Notes: generated from the sequence alone by a model not told the origin. Shown: positions 1 to 8,378, numbered from the stretch's first letter. The stretch: 64,000 nt of DNA from Streptomyces sp. CB02400 (GCF_001905725.1 NZ_LIWB01000009.1:124001-188000); one strand, 5' to 3'. Program-made: numbers and translations.

Positions 1-369
1 GACCGCGACAACATCCGGCTGCACCGGGACCACCCGTTCATGACCTGGGCCAACGCCTGGATGAACCTGCCCTGCGCCACCTGGCCGGTCAAGCAGCAGA
101 CGCCCGTGGACGTCAAGTCCGGCAAGGGGCTGCCGCCGGTGCTGATCGTCCAGTCCGAGCGCGACGCGGCCACCCCGTACGCGGGCGCCGTCGAACTGCA
201 CCAGCGGCTCAAGGGATCCCGCCTCATCACCGAGCGGGACGCCGGATCCCACGGCGTCACCGGCCTGGTCAACTCCTGCGTCAACGACCGGGTGGACACC
301 TACCTGCTCACCGGCGAGCTGGACCGCTCCGACGTGACCTGCGCACCGCACGCCACGCCGAAGCCGTAA
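1..369 (+). CDS. C-terminal part of a TAP-like secreted alpha/beta hydrolase (truncated by window edge)
   Basis: Only the last 122 codons are present; the frame is open from base 1. The piece matches the C-terminal domain of tripeptidyl-aminopeptidase-like (S33/TAP) hydrolases. A strand ending VLIVQSERDAATPY carries the acidic residue of the catalytic triad, and the later SHGVTG holds the probable catalytic histidine. The two late cysteines (NSCVND and VTCAP) are typical of secreted members of this Streptomyces family. The nucleophile serine and any signal peptide lie outside the window, so substrate and export cannot be judged. The gene is closed by a strong hairpin that it shares with the convergent acyltransferase gene. 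Confidence 0.85.
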   Translation, partial: DRDNIRLHRDHPFMTWANAWMNLPCATWPVKQQTPVDVKSGKGLPPVLIVQSERDAATPYAGAVELHQRLKGSRLITERDAGSHGVTGLVNSCVNDRVDTYLLTGELDRSDVTCAPHATPKP

Positions 370-390
370 CACCCACGCCGTACGACACAC

Positions 391-422
391 GAGGGGCGGC
401 CGGAACTCCCCGGCCGCCCCTC
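391..422. terminator. Bidirectional terminator hairpin between convergent genes
   Basis: Perfect 13-bp arms (391-403 and 410-422) enclose a 6-base loop. It sits between the stop of the TAP-like hydrolase on the plus strand and the stop of the acyltransferase on the minus strand. There is no U-tract, as is usual for Streptomyces terminators. Confidence 0.8.
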
Positions 423-441
423 GCCCGTGCGCCCACCGGGA

Positions 442-1173
442 TCAGCTCAGCGGCATGCGCGGGAAGCGGCGCTTGTCCTCCGCCCTGCGCTCGGCGTCCT
501 CCGCCTTGGCGACGGCCGCGTACTGGTCGACGTACTCCTGCTCGGACAGGGTGAGGATGGCGTACATGAGCTCGTCGGTGGCGGCGCGCAGGACCGCCTT
601 CTCGTTCTCCATCCCCGCGTAGCGCGAGAAGTCCAGCGGCTTGCCGAAACGGATCACCACCGGGTGGACCCGGGGGATCTTCCTGCCGGGCGGCTGGGCC
701 TCGAACGTGCCGATCATCGCGCAGGGGACCACCGGGACGCCCGCTTTGAGGGCCATCACCGCGACGCCGACCTTGCCCTTGTAGAGGCGGCCGTCGTGCG
801 AGCGCGTGCCCTCCGGGTAGATGCCGAGCAGCTCCCCCTTGCCCAGCACGCCGAGGCCCTCCCGGATGGCGGCCTGCCCGGCCTCCTTGCCGGAGCGGTC
901 GACGGGGATCTGCCCCGCGCTGTGGAAGAAGAACGCCGTCAGCCGGCCCTTGAGGCCGGGGCCGGTGAAGTACTCGGCCTTGGCGAGGAAGGTGATGCGC
1001 CGCTTGAGCACGGCCGGCATCAGGAAGTGGTCCGAGAACGACAGGTGGTTCCCCGCGACGATGGCGGCGCCGGACGACGGCACGTGCTCCAGGCCCTCTA
1101 TTCGCGGCCGGAAGACCAGACGCAGCAGCGGACCCAGCAGCACGTACTTGAGCAGGTAGTAGAACAAGGACAC
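442..1173 (-). CDS. 1-acyl-sn-glycerol-3-phosphate acyltransferase (PlsC-like)
   Basis: A 243-residue membrane-associated acyltransferase of the PlsC/LPLAT family, which transfers an acyl chain to lysophosphatidic acid or a related acceptor in phospholipid synthesis. The HX4D catalytic motif is H43-LSFS-D48 and the substrate-binding motif YPEGTRS is at 119-125. A hydrophobic stretch at residues 3-20 probably anchors the protein to the membrane. I chose the GTG at 1173 because GAGGAG lies just upstream; a longer frame to 1230 adds a peptide unlike the family N-terminus. The C-terminal 40 residues are charged and probably coiled. The exact acceptor cannot be told from sequence, since Streptomyces carry several paralogues. 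Confidence 0.88.
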   Translation of the reverse strand: MSLFYYLLKYVLLGPLLRLVFRPRIEGLEHVPSSGAAIVAGNHLSFSDHFLMPAVLKRRITFLAKAEYFTGPGLKGRLTAFFFHSAGQIPVDRSGKEAGQAAIREGLGVLGKGELLGIYPEGTRSHDGRLYKGKVGVAVMALKAGVPVVPCAMIGTFEAQPPGRKIPRVHPVVIRFGKPLDFSRYAGMENEKAVLRAATDELMYAILTLSEQEYVDQYAAVAKAEDAERRAEDKRRFPRMPLS

Positions 1174-1332
1174 GCTCCTCGACTCCGGCGGACGGGCGGT
1201 GCCGCCGCATCCCGGCAGGCCATCCGGCACGTCGTGGGGTGCCAGTCTAGGCGCGGGCGGTGCGCCCCGGCATCAGGTTCGACGCGACCGGAAGGCGCCG
1301 TGCCGGACGGCCGGCCGAGTAGGCTCGTACGC

Positions 1333-1788
1333 ATGCGGATCTCCGTCTCCTCCGACATGGACGCACCCGTGGCCCGCGCCCTCCTCGCCGAACTCCGCCA
1401 GCGCGGCCACGAGGTACGCGCGCACGGCGCCCTGAACCCCGGGGACGACCCGCAGTGGGCCGTCTGCTCGGAGGCGGCGGCCCGTGAGGTCGCCTCCGGT
1501 ACCGCCGACCAGGCGGTGGTGTGCTGCTGGACCGGCACCGGCGCCTCGATCGCCGCGAACAAGGTGCCCGGCGTCCGGGCCGCCCTGTGCACGGACGCCT
1601 ACACGGCGGACGGCGCACGCCGCTGGAACGACGCCAACGTGCTGGCGATCGGCCTGCGGCTGACGTCCGGGCCGCTGCTGACGGAGATCCTCGACGCCTG
1701 GTTCGCCGGCGCGCCCAGCGACGACCCGCAGGACCGGCGCAACGTGGAACGCACCGCGCGCCTCGACCGGGAGCGCACCGGCGCCTGA
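1333..1788 (+). CDS. RpiB/LacA/LacB-family sugar-phosphate isomerase
   Basis: 151 residues, the usual length of the RpiB family (ribose-5-phosphate isomerase B and galactose-6-phosphate isomerase). The active-site loop CCWTGTGASIAANK (64-77) aligns with the family CGTGxGxSIAANK, and WNDANVLAIG follows at the expected distance. The residue after the catalytic-region cysteine is Trp rather than the more common Gly, which may alter substrate choice. The start ATG at 1333 gives the classical MRISVSSD N-terminus; the frame is open much further upstream, but that is only a high-GC artefact. It is divergent from the acyltransferase and ends six bases before the convergent phosphatase stop. Confidence 0.85.
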   Translation: MRISVSSDMDAPVARALLAELRQRGHEVRAHGALNPGDDPQWAVCSEAAAREVASGTADQAVVCCWTGTGASIAANKVPGVRAALCTDAYTADGARRWNDANVLAIGLRLTSGPLLTEILDAWFAGAPSDDPQDRRNVERTARLDRERTGA

Positions 1789-1793
1789 CCCGC

Positions 1794-3023
1794 CTACAGC
1801 CGTACGACGACCAGCGCCGTGTCGTCGGTGGCGCCGCCCGGCGGCAGCAGCTCCAGCAGCACGATGTCCGCGAGCGTCTCGGGATCCTGCGTCCGGTGCC
1901 GGCGCAGGGCCTCGGCGAGCCGCAGCAGCCCCATGTCGATGTCCTCCCGGCGCCGTTCGATCAGCCCGTCGGTGTAGAGCACCAGGGTCGCCCCCGGCTC
2001 GAACCCGGTCGCCGCCTCCGGCCGGGGCGCCGGGTCCGGCTGGGCGTCGAGCGGCGGGTCGGTGGCCCGGTCGAGGAACTCCACGCGTCCGTCGCGGTGG
2101 AGCAGCACGGGCGGCGGATGGCCGGCGCTGCTGTAGGTGATGGTGTGCCGGTCGAAGTCGACGAAGGTCGTCACCGCGGTCGCGGACTCGGCGCCGTCCA
2201 CCACATGGGCGTAGCGGCCCACCACGTTCAGCGCCTGCGCGGGCCCGTCCGCCACCCGGGAGGCGGCGGTCAGCGCGCTGCGCAGCTGGCCCATCACCCC
2301 GGCCGCCGCCAGCCCGTGCCCGACCACGTCGCCCACGGACACGCCGATACGGTGCCCGCCCACCAGGTCGACCAGGTCGTACCAGTCCCCGCAGACGTTG
2401 AGCGCGCCCACCGCCGGCCGGTAACGCACCGCGGCCCGGTGGTGGCCGACCTGCCGGCGGGCGGGCAGCATCGCCTCCTGCAGCGCCAGAGCCACCTCGC
2501 GCTCCCGGGCGTGCGCCTGGCGCAGCCGGTTGTTGAGCTCCTGCAGCTCGCGGGCGCGCGCGTACAGCTCGGCCTCCAGAATCCGCCCCCGGCCGTCACC
2601 CGCGCCGCCCCGGACCCGGATCAGCTCGGTGACCTCCTCGACCCGGTGCACGATCAGCACGACCCGCCCGTCGGGGCCGAGCACCGGGGTGTTCACCGGG
2701 CTCCAGTAGCGCTCCTCCCACTTCCCGGAACGCTCCGGGTTCTCCACGTCGTAACGCTGCACCGCCATGGTGTCGCGCTCACCCGTGGACAGGACCCGCC
2801 GCAGCGAGGCGCGCAGTTGCCGCGCGCCCACGGCCTCCGGGTCGTTCGGGTTCTCCGGGAACACGTCGAACAGGAAGCGGCCCACCACGGCCTCGCGGGG
2901 GCGCCCGGTCCCGCTGACGAACGCCTCGTTGACGTCCGCGTACACCAGGTCCGGGGTCAGCAGCGCCACCATGCCGGGCAGGGCCTGGTAGACCGCCGCG
3001 TAGTCGATCGACGCCTCCGCCAT
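1794..3023 (-). CDS. PAS domain-containing PP2C/SpoIIE-type serine phosphatase
   Basis: 409 residues: a PAS sensor domain (about 8-130), a short coiled linker (150-180) and a C-terminal SpoIIE/RsbU PP2C phosphatase. Metal-binding motifs are intact: GDWYD at 212-216, VGDVVGHG at 230-237, TDGLIERR at 351-358 and the final DD at 400-401. Such enzymes dephosphorylate anti-sigma-factor antagonists, linking a sensed signal to sigma-factor release; that is family knowledge. It directly follows a second, larger phosphatase. The first possible ATG (3038) overlaps the upstream stop as ATGA, but the ATG at 3023 is preceded by GAGGG and by better codon use; both are possible. The cognate antagonist is not in the window. 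Confidence 0.87.
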   Translation of the reverse strand: MAEASIDYAAVYQALPGMVALLTPDLVYADVNEAFVSGTGRPREAVVGRFLFDVFPENPNDPEAVGARQLRASLRRVLSTGERDTMAVQRYDVENPERSGKWEERYWSPVNTPVLGPDGRVVLIVHRVEEVTELIRVRGGAGDGRGRILEAELYARARELQELNNRLRQAHAREREVALALQEAMLPARRQVGHHRAAVRYRPAVGALNVCGDWYDLVDLVGGHRIGVSVGDVVGHGLAAAGVMGQLRSALTAASRVADGPAQALNVVGRYAHVVDGAESATAVTTFVDFDRHTITYSSAGHPPPVLLHRDGRVEFLDRATDPPLDAQPDPAPRPEAATGFEPGATLVLYTDGLIERRREDIDMGLLRLAEALRRHRTQDPETLADIVLLELLPPGGATDDTALVVVRL

Positions 3024-3034
3024 GGACCCTCGCC

Positions 3035-5503
3035 TCATTCCGGTGGCGCGGTCAGTGACTGCTCCGCCCAGATGATCTTCCCGTCGGGAACGAACCGGGT
3101 GCCCCACCGCTGGGCGAGCTGCGAGACCAGCAGCAGCCCGCGCCCGCCCTCGTCCATCGCACGGGGATGCCGCAGATGGGGTGCGGTGGCGCCGCCGTCG
3201 AACACCTCGCACACCAGCGCCCGCTCGTGGATCAGCCGCAGCCGCACGGGGCCGCCGGCGTGCCGTATGGCGTTGGTGACCAGTTCGCTGACGACCAGCT
3301 CCGTGGTGAAGACCAGTTCGTCCAGCCCCCAGCGGGCCAGTTGCCGGGTGCTGGTCCTGCGGGCCTCGGCCACGACCGCCGGGTCCGCCGGCAGGTCCCA
3401 GGCCGCGATCCGTCCGGGGTCGAGACGTTTGGTACGGGCCATCAGCAGGGCCACGTCGTCGTACGGCCTGGCCGGGACCAGCATGTCGACCACCGCGCGG
3501 CAGCTCGGCTCGAGCGCGGTCGCGGCGCCCCGCAGCGCCTGCCGCAGCCGTTCCCGGTCCGTCCCGTCGGGCGAGGGCCTCCCGTCGGACGAGGGCTTCC
3601 CGCCGGCCAGCAGACCGTCCGTGTGCAGGGCGAGCGTGCTGCCCTCGGCCAGGGCCAGCTCCACCGCCTCGAACGGCGGGCCGCCCACACCGAGCGCCGG
3701 TCCCTGCGGGAGGTCGACGAAGGTGACCGTGCCGTCGGGTGCCACCACGGCGGGCGCGGGATGGCCGGCGGCCGCCATCGTGCACTGCCCGGTCACCGGG
3801 TCGTAGACGACGTACAGGCAGCCGGACCCGACGGACCGGCCGGGGAAGTCCCCGGACTCCCCGTCGCCCTCGTCCCGCGCCAGCCGGGACGCCAGGTCGT
3901 CCAGGTGGGCGAGCACCTCCTCGGGCGGCAGGTCGATCGCGGCCAGCGTCCGTACGGCGGTGCGCAGCCGCCCCATGGCCGCGGCGGCGTCGATGCCGTG
4001 CCCCGGCACCTCGCCGACGACCAGGGCGACACGGGCGCCGGACAGCGGGATCAGGTCGTACCAGTCGCCGCCCAGCCCGGTCAGCTCGTCCGCCGGGCGG
4101 TAGCAGGCGGACACCTCCACGGCGTCCTGCTCGGGCAGCCGGCGGGGCAGCAGACTGCGCTGCAGGACCAGCGCGGCGTCCCGCTCGCGGGTGTAGCGCC
4201 GGGCGTTGTCCACGCAGACGGCGGCGCGGGAGACGAGGTCCTCGGCCAGACTGAGGTCGTCCTCGTCGAAGGGGTTCTGCCGGCGGCGGCGGAAGAACGT
4301 GGTGACGCCCAGGGTGACACCCCGGGCCCGGACCGGGACGGTCATCGCGCTCTGCAGGCCGAGCTCCAGGAAGGTGGACTCCCGGCCGCCCGGCGTCGCG
4401 GCCCACTCCGGGGCGAGCGGGTCGAGCTGCTCCTGGCGCCAGGACCGGCCCGTGGCCAGGGAGCGCACCGGCGGGGAACCCGCCGGGTACGACACGGCCG
4501 TCCCGGTCTCCACGGCCGTCCGCGGCAGGTCCTCGTACAGCGACCGGTGGCCCGCGCGGCGCAGCGGCACCCGGTCGGAGTCGGTGAGCGGGCCCGGCGG
4601 GAGCTCGGCGCCGCGCAGCACCGTCTCCAGCAGGTCCACGATGACGAAGTCCGCGAGATCGGGCACGGCCACGTCCGCCAGTTCCTGCGCGGTGCGCAGG
4701 ATGTCCAGGGTGCGGCCGATGCGCTCGCCGGCCCGGTCGAGCAGGGCGAGGCGCTGACGGGCGCGGTGCCGTTCGGTGACGTCCACGACGGTGTAGTACA
4801 CGCCCATCGGGCGGCCCCGGTCGTCGTCGAGGCGGGTGAACGACAGCATGTGCGCGGTCTCGCGCAGCGGCGCCGAGCGGGCACGGCCGACAAGCTCGTA
4901 GTCGATCACCCGTTCGCCGGTGTCCAGCACGTGCCGCATCCGCTCCTCGACGGCCTCGGCGTCCAGCCCCGGCTGGATGTCCGCGAACCGCAGCCCCAGG
5001 CGCCGCCCGGCCGGCCCGCCGCCGTACTGTTGGAGCGCGGCGTTGGACCACACGAAGCGCAGCTCCGTGTCCACGATCGCGATGCCGATCGACGTACCGG
5101 CGACCACCTGCTCCAGCACGGCGCGGCTCATGTCCCAGCCGGGCGAGCCGGCCAGCTCCGACAGCAGGACCAGCAGCGACGAACGGCCCCGCGGCCCCAC
5201 GGTCGGCGTGATCCGCACCATCACCGCGACCGGCCGCCCGTCCCGGTGCCGGGCCGTCATCAGCCCCGCCCAGTCGCCGTCCGAGCGGCACCGCTCGACC
5301 AGGTCCGGCACCCGCTCGGCGTCCTCGGGGACCAGCAGCTCGGCGAACTTGCGGCCCACGGCCTCGGCGGCGTGGTACCCCAGCAGCCGCTCGGCCCCGC
5401 CGGTCCAGCTCGACACCATGCCGTGCGGATCGAGCAACAGGGGAACGGCGTCGGCCACATCGAACCCCTGCCGGGCAACGTCCTGCTCCTTGTGTCCGCC
5501 CAC
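3035..5503 (-). CDS. Multidomain sensor phosphatase: PAS-PAS-GAF-SpoIIE-HATPase
   Basis: 822 residues combining two PAS domains (about 10-115 and 135-255), a GAF domain (265-430), a SpoIIE-type PP2C phosphatase (465-690) and an RsbW-like ATPase (715-820). The ATPase has an N-box (ELVVSELVTNAIRHAG) and glycine box (DEGGRGLLLV). It thus joins a phosphatase and an anti-sigma kinase module in one chain, a fusion known in Streptomyces. In the phosphatase the usual VGDVxGHG reads VGEVPGHG, an Asp-to-Glu change at a metal ligand, while GGDWYD, HTDGLL and PYDDVALL are kept. I chose GTG 5503 (GAGAGG upstream); codons between 5551 and 5503 are rich in rare ACA, AGA and CCA, so the longer start is unlikely. 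Confidence 0.88.
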   Translation of the reverse strand: MGGHKEQDVARQGFDVADAVPLLLDPHGMVSSWTGGAERLLGYHAAEAVGRKFAELLVPEDAERVPDLVERCRSDGDWAGLMTARHRDGRPVAVMVRITPTVGPRGRSSLLVLLSELAGSPGWDMSRAVLEQVVAGTSIGIAIVDTELRFVWSNAALQQYGGGPAGRRLGLRFADIQPGLDAEAVEERMRHVLDTGERVIDYELVGRARSAPLRETAHMLSFTRLDDDRGRPMGVYYTVVDVTERHRARQRLALLDRAGERIGRTLDILRTAQELADVAVPDLADFVIVDLLETVLRGAELPPGPLTDSDRVPLRRAGHRSLYEDLPRTAVETGTAVSYPAGSPPVRSLATGRSWRQEQLDPLAPEWAATPGGRESTFLELGLQSAMTVPVRARGVTLGVTTFFRRRRQNPFDEDDLSLAEDLVSRAAVCVDNARRYTRERDAALVLQRSLLPRRLPEQDAVEVSACYRPADELTGLGGDWYDLIPLSGARVALVVGEVPGHGIDAAAAMGRLRTAVRTLAAIDLPPEEVLAHLDDLASRLARDEGDGESGDFPGRSVGSGCLYVVYDPVTGQCTMAAAGHPAPAVVAPDGTVTFVDLPQGPALGVGGPPFEAVELALAEGSTLALHTDGLLAGGKPSSDGRPSPDGTDRERLRQALRGAATALEPSCRAVVDMLVPARPYDDVALLMARTKRLDPGRIAAWDLPADPAVVAEARRTSTRQLARWGLDELVFTTELVVSELVTNAIRHAGGPVRLRLIHERALVCEVFDGGATAPHLRHPRAMDEGGRGLLLVSQLAQRWGTRFVPDGKIIWAEQSLTAPPE

Positions 5504-5599
5504 GGCCGACCTCTCTGTCGCTGAGAGTGGTCTACCCCCTCTTGTCCCCATCTTCACCCTTCGGGCGGGATGTGGGCTCCCTGGGATACGCCGTCCCTC

Positions 5600-5632
5600 G
5601 CCGTCCCCCGCCGGGCCCCGGCGGGGGACGGC
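5600..5632 (-). terminator. Terminator hairpin after rocD
   Basis: Perfect 13-bp GC-rich arms (5600-5612 and 5620-5632) with a 7-base loop lie seven bases beyond the rocD stop codon and before the phosphatase gene. They probably end the ddaH-rocD transcript. Confidence 0.75.
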
Positions 5633-5638
5633 GGGGGC

Positions 5639-6865
5639 TCAGGCCTGCCGGGCCAGGACCTTCTCCACGGTGTGCAGGGCGCTCTGCAGCTCCTCCGCCG
5701 TGACGGTCAGCGGCGGGGCCAGGCGGATGGTGGAGCCGTGGGTGTCCTTGACCAGGATGCCCTCCCGCATCAGCCGTTCGCTGACCTCGCGGCCGGTGCC
5801 GAGCGCCGGGTCGACGTCCACGCCCGCCCACAGACCGCGGGAGCGGAACCCGACCACTCCCTTGCCGACGAGCGACTCCAGGCCCTCGCGCAGGATGCCG
5901 CCCAGTTCCGCCGCCCGGCGCTGGAACTCGCCCGTCTCCAGCAGCTCCACCACGGCCGTACCGACCGCCGCGGCCAGCGGATTGCCGCCGAAGGTCGACC
6001 CGTGCTCACCCGGACGGAGCACCTGGAGCACCTCCCGCCGGGCCACCACCGCCGACACCGGGACGATGCCGCCGCCCAGCGCCTTGCCGAGCAGCACGAC
6101 GTCCGGGACGACCGACTCGTGCTCCACGGCGAGCGTACGGCCGGTGCGGCCAAGACCCGACTGGATCTCGTCCGCGATGAACAGGCACCCCGCGTGGCGC
6201 GTCAGCTCCCGCACCCCGGCGAGGTAGCCGTCGTCCGGGACGATCACACCCGCCTCGCCCTGGACCGGCTCGATCAGCACCGCCGCCGTCGTCTCGTCGA
6301 CCGCCGCCTCCAGCGCCGCGAGATCGTTGTACGGCACCACCCGGAAGCCCGGGGTGAAGGGCCCGAACCCGGCCCGCGCGACCTCGTCCGTCGAGAAGCT
6401 CACGATCGTCGTCGTACGGCCGTGGAAGTTGTCCGCCGCCACCACGATCGTCGCCCGGTCCGCCGGGACGCCCTTCACGTCGTAGGCCCACTTGCGGGCC
6501 ACCTTGATCCCGCTCTCCACCGCCTCCGCGCCGGTGTTCATGGGCAGCACCATGTCAAGGCAGGTCAGTGCGGCCAGCCGCTCCGCGAACTCCGCGAGCC
6601 GGTCGTTGTGGAACGCGCGCGAGGTCAGCGTGAGCCGGTCGAGCTGACGGTGCGCCGCCTCGATCAGCGCCGGGTGCCGGTGGCCGAAGTTGAGCGCCGA
6701 GTAGCCGGCCAGCATGTCGAGGTACCGCCGGCCCTCCACGTCCTCCACCCACGCGCCCTCCGCGCGGGCGACGACCACGGGCAGCGGATGGTAGTTGTGC
6801 GCGAGGACCGGCTCCTCCGCGCCGATCAGCTCGGCGGACGTACGCGCGGGGACGACAGCAGTCAT
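5639..6865 (-). CDS. rocD: Ornithine aminotransferase
   Basis: 408-residue class III PLP-dependent aminotransferase that moves the delta-amino group of ornithine to 2-oxoglutarate, giving glutamate semialdehyde/P5C. Family features are present: MNTGAEAVESGIKVARKWAY, the FHGRT loop, FIADEIQSGLGRTG, and the PLP lysine in LLGKALGGG. The ATG at 6865 overlaps the ddaH stop as ATGA and has AGGAG ahead of it, so the two genes are translationally coupled. With DDAH upstream and an Lrp regulator before that, the likely task is catabolism of arginine-derived nitrogen to glutamate. A generic acetylornithine aminotransferase is less likely given the strong RocD pattern. Confidence 0.93.
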   Translation of the reverse strand: MTAVVPARTSAELIGAEEPVLAHNYHPLPVVVARAEGAWVEDVEGRRYLDMLAGYSALNFGHRHPALIEAAHRQLDRLTLTSRAFHNDRLAEFAERLAALTCLDMVLPMNTGAEAVESGIKVARKWAYDVKGVPADRATIVVAADNFHGRTTTIVSFSTDEVARAGFGPFTPGFRVVPYNDLAALEAAVDETTAAVLIEPVQGEAGVIVPDDGYLAGVRELTRHAGCLFIADEIQSGLGRTGRTLAVEHESVVPDVVLLGKALGGGIVPVSAVVARREVLQVLRPGEHGSTFGGNPLAAAVGTAVVELLETGEFQRRAAELGGILREGLESLVGKGVVGFRSRGLWAGVDVDPALGTGREVSERLMREGILVKDTHGSTIRLAPPLTVTAEELQSALHTVEKVLARQA

Positions 6866-7674
6866 GAGCGGATCTCCTGTGTGCAGCACTTGATGCCCCC
6901 GCCCGCCTTGTGGAACTCGGACAGGTCGACGGGGACGGGAACGTAGCCGCGGTCGGCGAGCCGGGCGGCGAGGGACGTGGCCCCCGGGGAGACGAACACG
7001 TGCCGCCCGTCGGAGACGGAGTTCAGGCCGAACGCCATCGCGTCCTCACGGGTCGCGAGCACCGCGTCCGGATACAGCCGGGCGAGCACCTCGCGGCTGC
7101 CCGGCGAGAACGCCTCCGGGTAGTACGCGACGTTCTCCTCGTCCAGCACGAACAGCGCCGTGTCCAGGTGGTAGAAGTACGGATCCACCAGGGTCAGGCC
7201 GATCACCGGCACCCCGAAGAACTCCTGCGCCTCGCGGTGCGCCTCACGGGTGGTGCGGAAGCCGGTGCCGGCGAGGATCCAGCGCCCGGCGGGCACCAGG
7301 TCGCCCTCGCCCTCGCACACCGACTCGGGATGGTGCACCTCGTACCCCTCGGCCTTGAACCAGGCCTCGTACGGCACGGACTCCGGGCGCCGCTCGGGCG
7401 CCAGGAACAGGGAGCCGAGGACGCGGCCCCCGACGACGACCGCCGCGTTCGCGGCGAACACCATGTCGGGCAGGGCGGGCTCGGGTTTCACGGTCTCCAC
7501 GGTATGACCGTGGTCGCGGTAGGTGTCGACCATCGTCCGCCACTGGCGCTGCGCCAGGGCGACGTCGACGGGACGGTCAGGACGCATCCAGGGATTGATC
7601 GCGTACCGGACGGCGAAGTGTCTGGGTTCGCAGACGAGATAGCGCCGCCGGGACGCCACACGGAAGTCGTGCAC
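6862..7674 (-). CDS. ddaH: Dimethylarginine dimethylaminohydrolase-family amidinohydrolase
   Basis: 270-residue amidinotransferase-fold hydrolase. The family hydrolyses methylarginines (or, in relatives, arginine) to citrulline or ornithine. The catalytic cysteine lies near the C-terminus in GGGIKCCTQ (C263 or C264), the histidine is probably in YFYHLDTAL, and the N-terminal YLVCEPRHF is diagnostic. I chose GTG 7674 because GGAGGA precedes it by eight bases and the product then starts as in homologues; a TTG at 7749 would add an unsupported 25 residues. It overlaps rocD by four bases. Whether the true substrate is methylarginine or arginine cannot be decided here; the rocD partner would suit an ornithine-yielding reaction. 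Confidence 0.88.
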   Translation of the reverse strand: MHDFRVASRRRYLVCEPRHFAVRYAINPWMRPDRPVDVALAQRQWRTMVDTYRDHGHTVETVKPEPALPDMVFAANAAVVVGGRVLGSLFLAPERRPESVPYEAWFKAEGYEVHHPESVCEGEGDLVPAGRWILAGTGFRTTREAHREAQEFFGVPVIGLTLVDPYFYHLDTALFVLDEENVAYYPEAFSPGSREVLARLYPDAVLATREDAMAFGLNSVSDGRHVFVSPGATSLAARLADRGYVPVPVDLSEFHKAGGGIKCCTQEIRS

Positions 7675-7759
7675 AGAGGGGTTCCTCCGCTTCCACGCGG
7701 TCTCGACAGGGGTGAGACCACGGTAGGAAGCGAGTGATACGGACGACAAGGAACAAAAG

Positions 7760-7787
7760 CTGCGTGTTCACGCAGGAACACTGCGTG
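7760..7787. promoter_or_regulatory. Triple inverted repeat upstream of ddaH (operator or attenuator candidate)
   Basis: Three 7-bp arms alternate in orientation: CTGCGTG (7760-7766), CACGCAG (7769-7775), CTGCGTG (7781-7787), with spacers of 2 and 5 bases. The middle arm can pair with either neighbour, giving two exclusive hairpins. On the minus strand the element lies between the Lrp stop and the ddaH start and is followed by a short T-run. It could be an Lrp operator, a terminator for the lrp gene, or a switchable leader. Confidence 0.55.
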
Positions 7788-7797
7788 GTTCCATCGT

Positions 7798-8301
7798 TCA
7801 GCGCAGGTCTGATGCGCCGTCCGGGGCCGGCTGACTCACTCCTGCCTCAGGACTGTCCGGCAGCAGATGGGACAGCACCATCACACTGATCGTCTTCCGG
7901 ATGAACGGCTCCTGGCGGATCCGCTCCAGCACCTCCTCGAAGTGCTCCACGTCCCGCGCCCGCACGTGCAGCAGCGCGTCCGCGCCCCCGGTCACCGTCA
8001 TCGCCGCGGCGATCTCCGGATGGTTGCGCACCACCTCCGCCAGCCGCCGGGGCGGCGCCGCCCCCTCGCAGTAGACCTCGACGTACGCCTCCGTGCGCCA
8101 GCCCAGCGCGGACGGCCGCACCGTCGCCGTGAACCCGGTGATCACCCCGGTCTCGCGCAGCCGGTCCACCCGGCGCTTGACCGCCGTCGACGACAGCCCG
8201 ACGGCCGCGCCGATCTCGGCGAAGGACGTCCTGGCGTTCGCCATCAGCGCGGTGACGATCTTCCGGTCGAGTTCGTCGAAGGAGGCGGGCCTGCTGTTCA
8301 T
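7798..8301 (-). CDS. Lrp/AsnC-family transcriptional regulator
   Basis: 167 residues. An N-terminal winged helix-turn-helix (LDRKIVTALMANARTSFAEIGAAVGLSSTAVKRRVDRL, about 10-45, typical of AsnC/Lrp) is followed by a RAM ligand-binding domain (about 65-150). Lrp proteins sense amino acids and often control adjacent amino-acid catabolism. It lies just upstream of and co-directional with ddaH-rocD, which are its likely targets. The ATG at 8301 has little Shine-Dalgarno signal. The 77-bp gap to the divergent LytTR gene holds a long palindrome that may be its own operator. The effector is unknown; arginine or ornithine is a guess from context. Confidence 0.9.
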   Translation of the reverse strand: MNSRPASFDELDRKIVTALMANARTSFAEIGAAVGLSSTAVKRRVDRLRETGVITGFTATVRPSALGWRTEAYVEVYCEGAAPPRRLAEVVRNHPEIAAAMTVTGGADALLHVRARDVEHFEEVLERIRQEPFIRKTISVMVLSHLLPDSPEAGVSQPAPDGASDLR

Positions 8302-8327
8302 GCGGGCACTGTATCCAGCGCGAACGC

Positions 8328-8354
8328 CCACGTCCGGGGCATGTCCAGACGTGG
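8328..8354. promoter_or_regulatory. 27-bp palindrome in the lrp / LytTR-regulator divergent promoter
   Basis: CCACGTC (8328-8334) and GACGTGG (8348-8354) are perfect inverted arms separated by 13 bases; further GG/CC pairing extends them inward. The site lies between two divergent regulator genes, 26 bases from one start and 24 from the other, and so could control both. Its owner is unknown: Lrp proteins prefer palindromes, LytTR proteins prefer direct repeats. Confidence 0.5.
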
Positions 8355-8378
8355 AAATCACCCCTACACTCCACCTTC

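Noticed and set aside
1521..3806. Long plus-strand open frame opposite the phosphatase genes
   Set aside because: Arg/Ala/Pro-rich composition typical of the antisense of high-GC genes; the minus-strand genes have full domain matches.
1794..5291. Apparent single 1165-residue minus-strand protein
   Set aside because: Only the part below 3038 codes for a real domain; the rest is another frame of the larger phosphatase gene.
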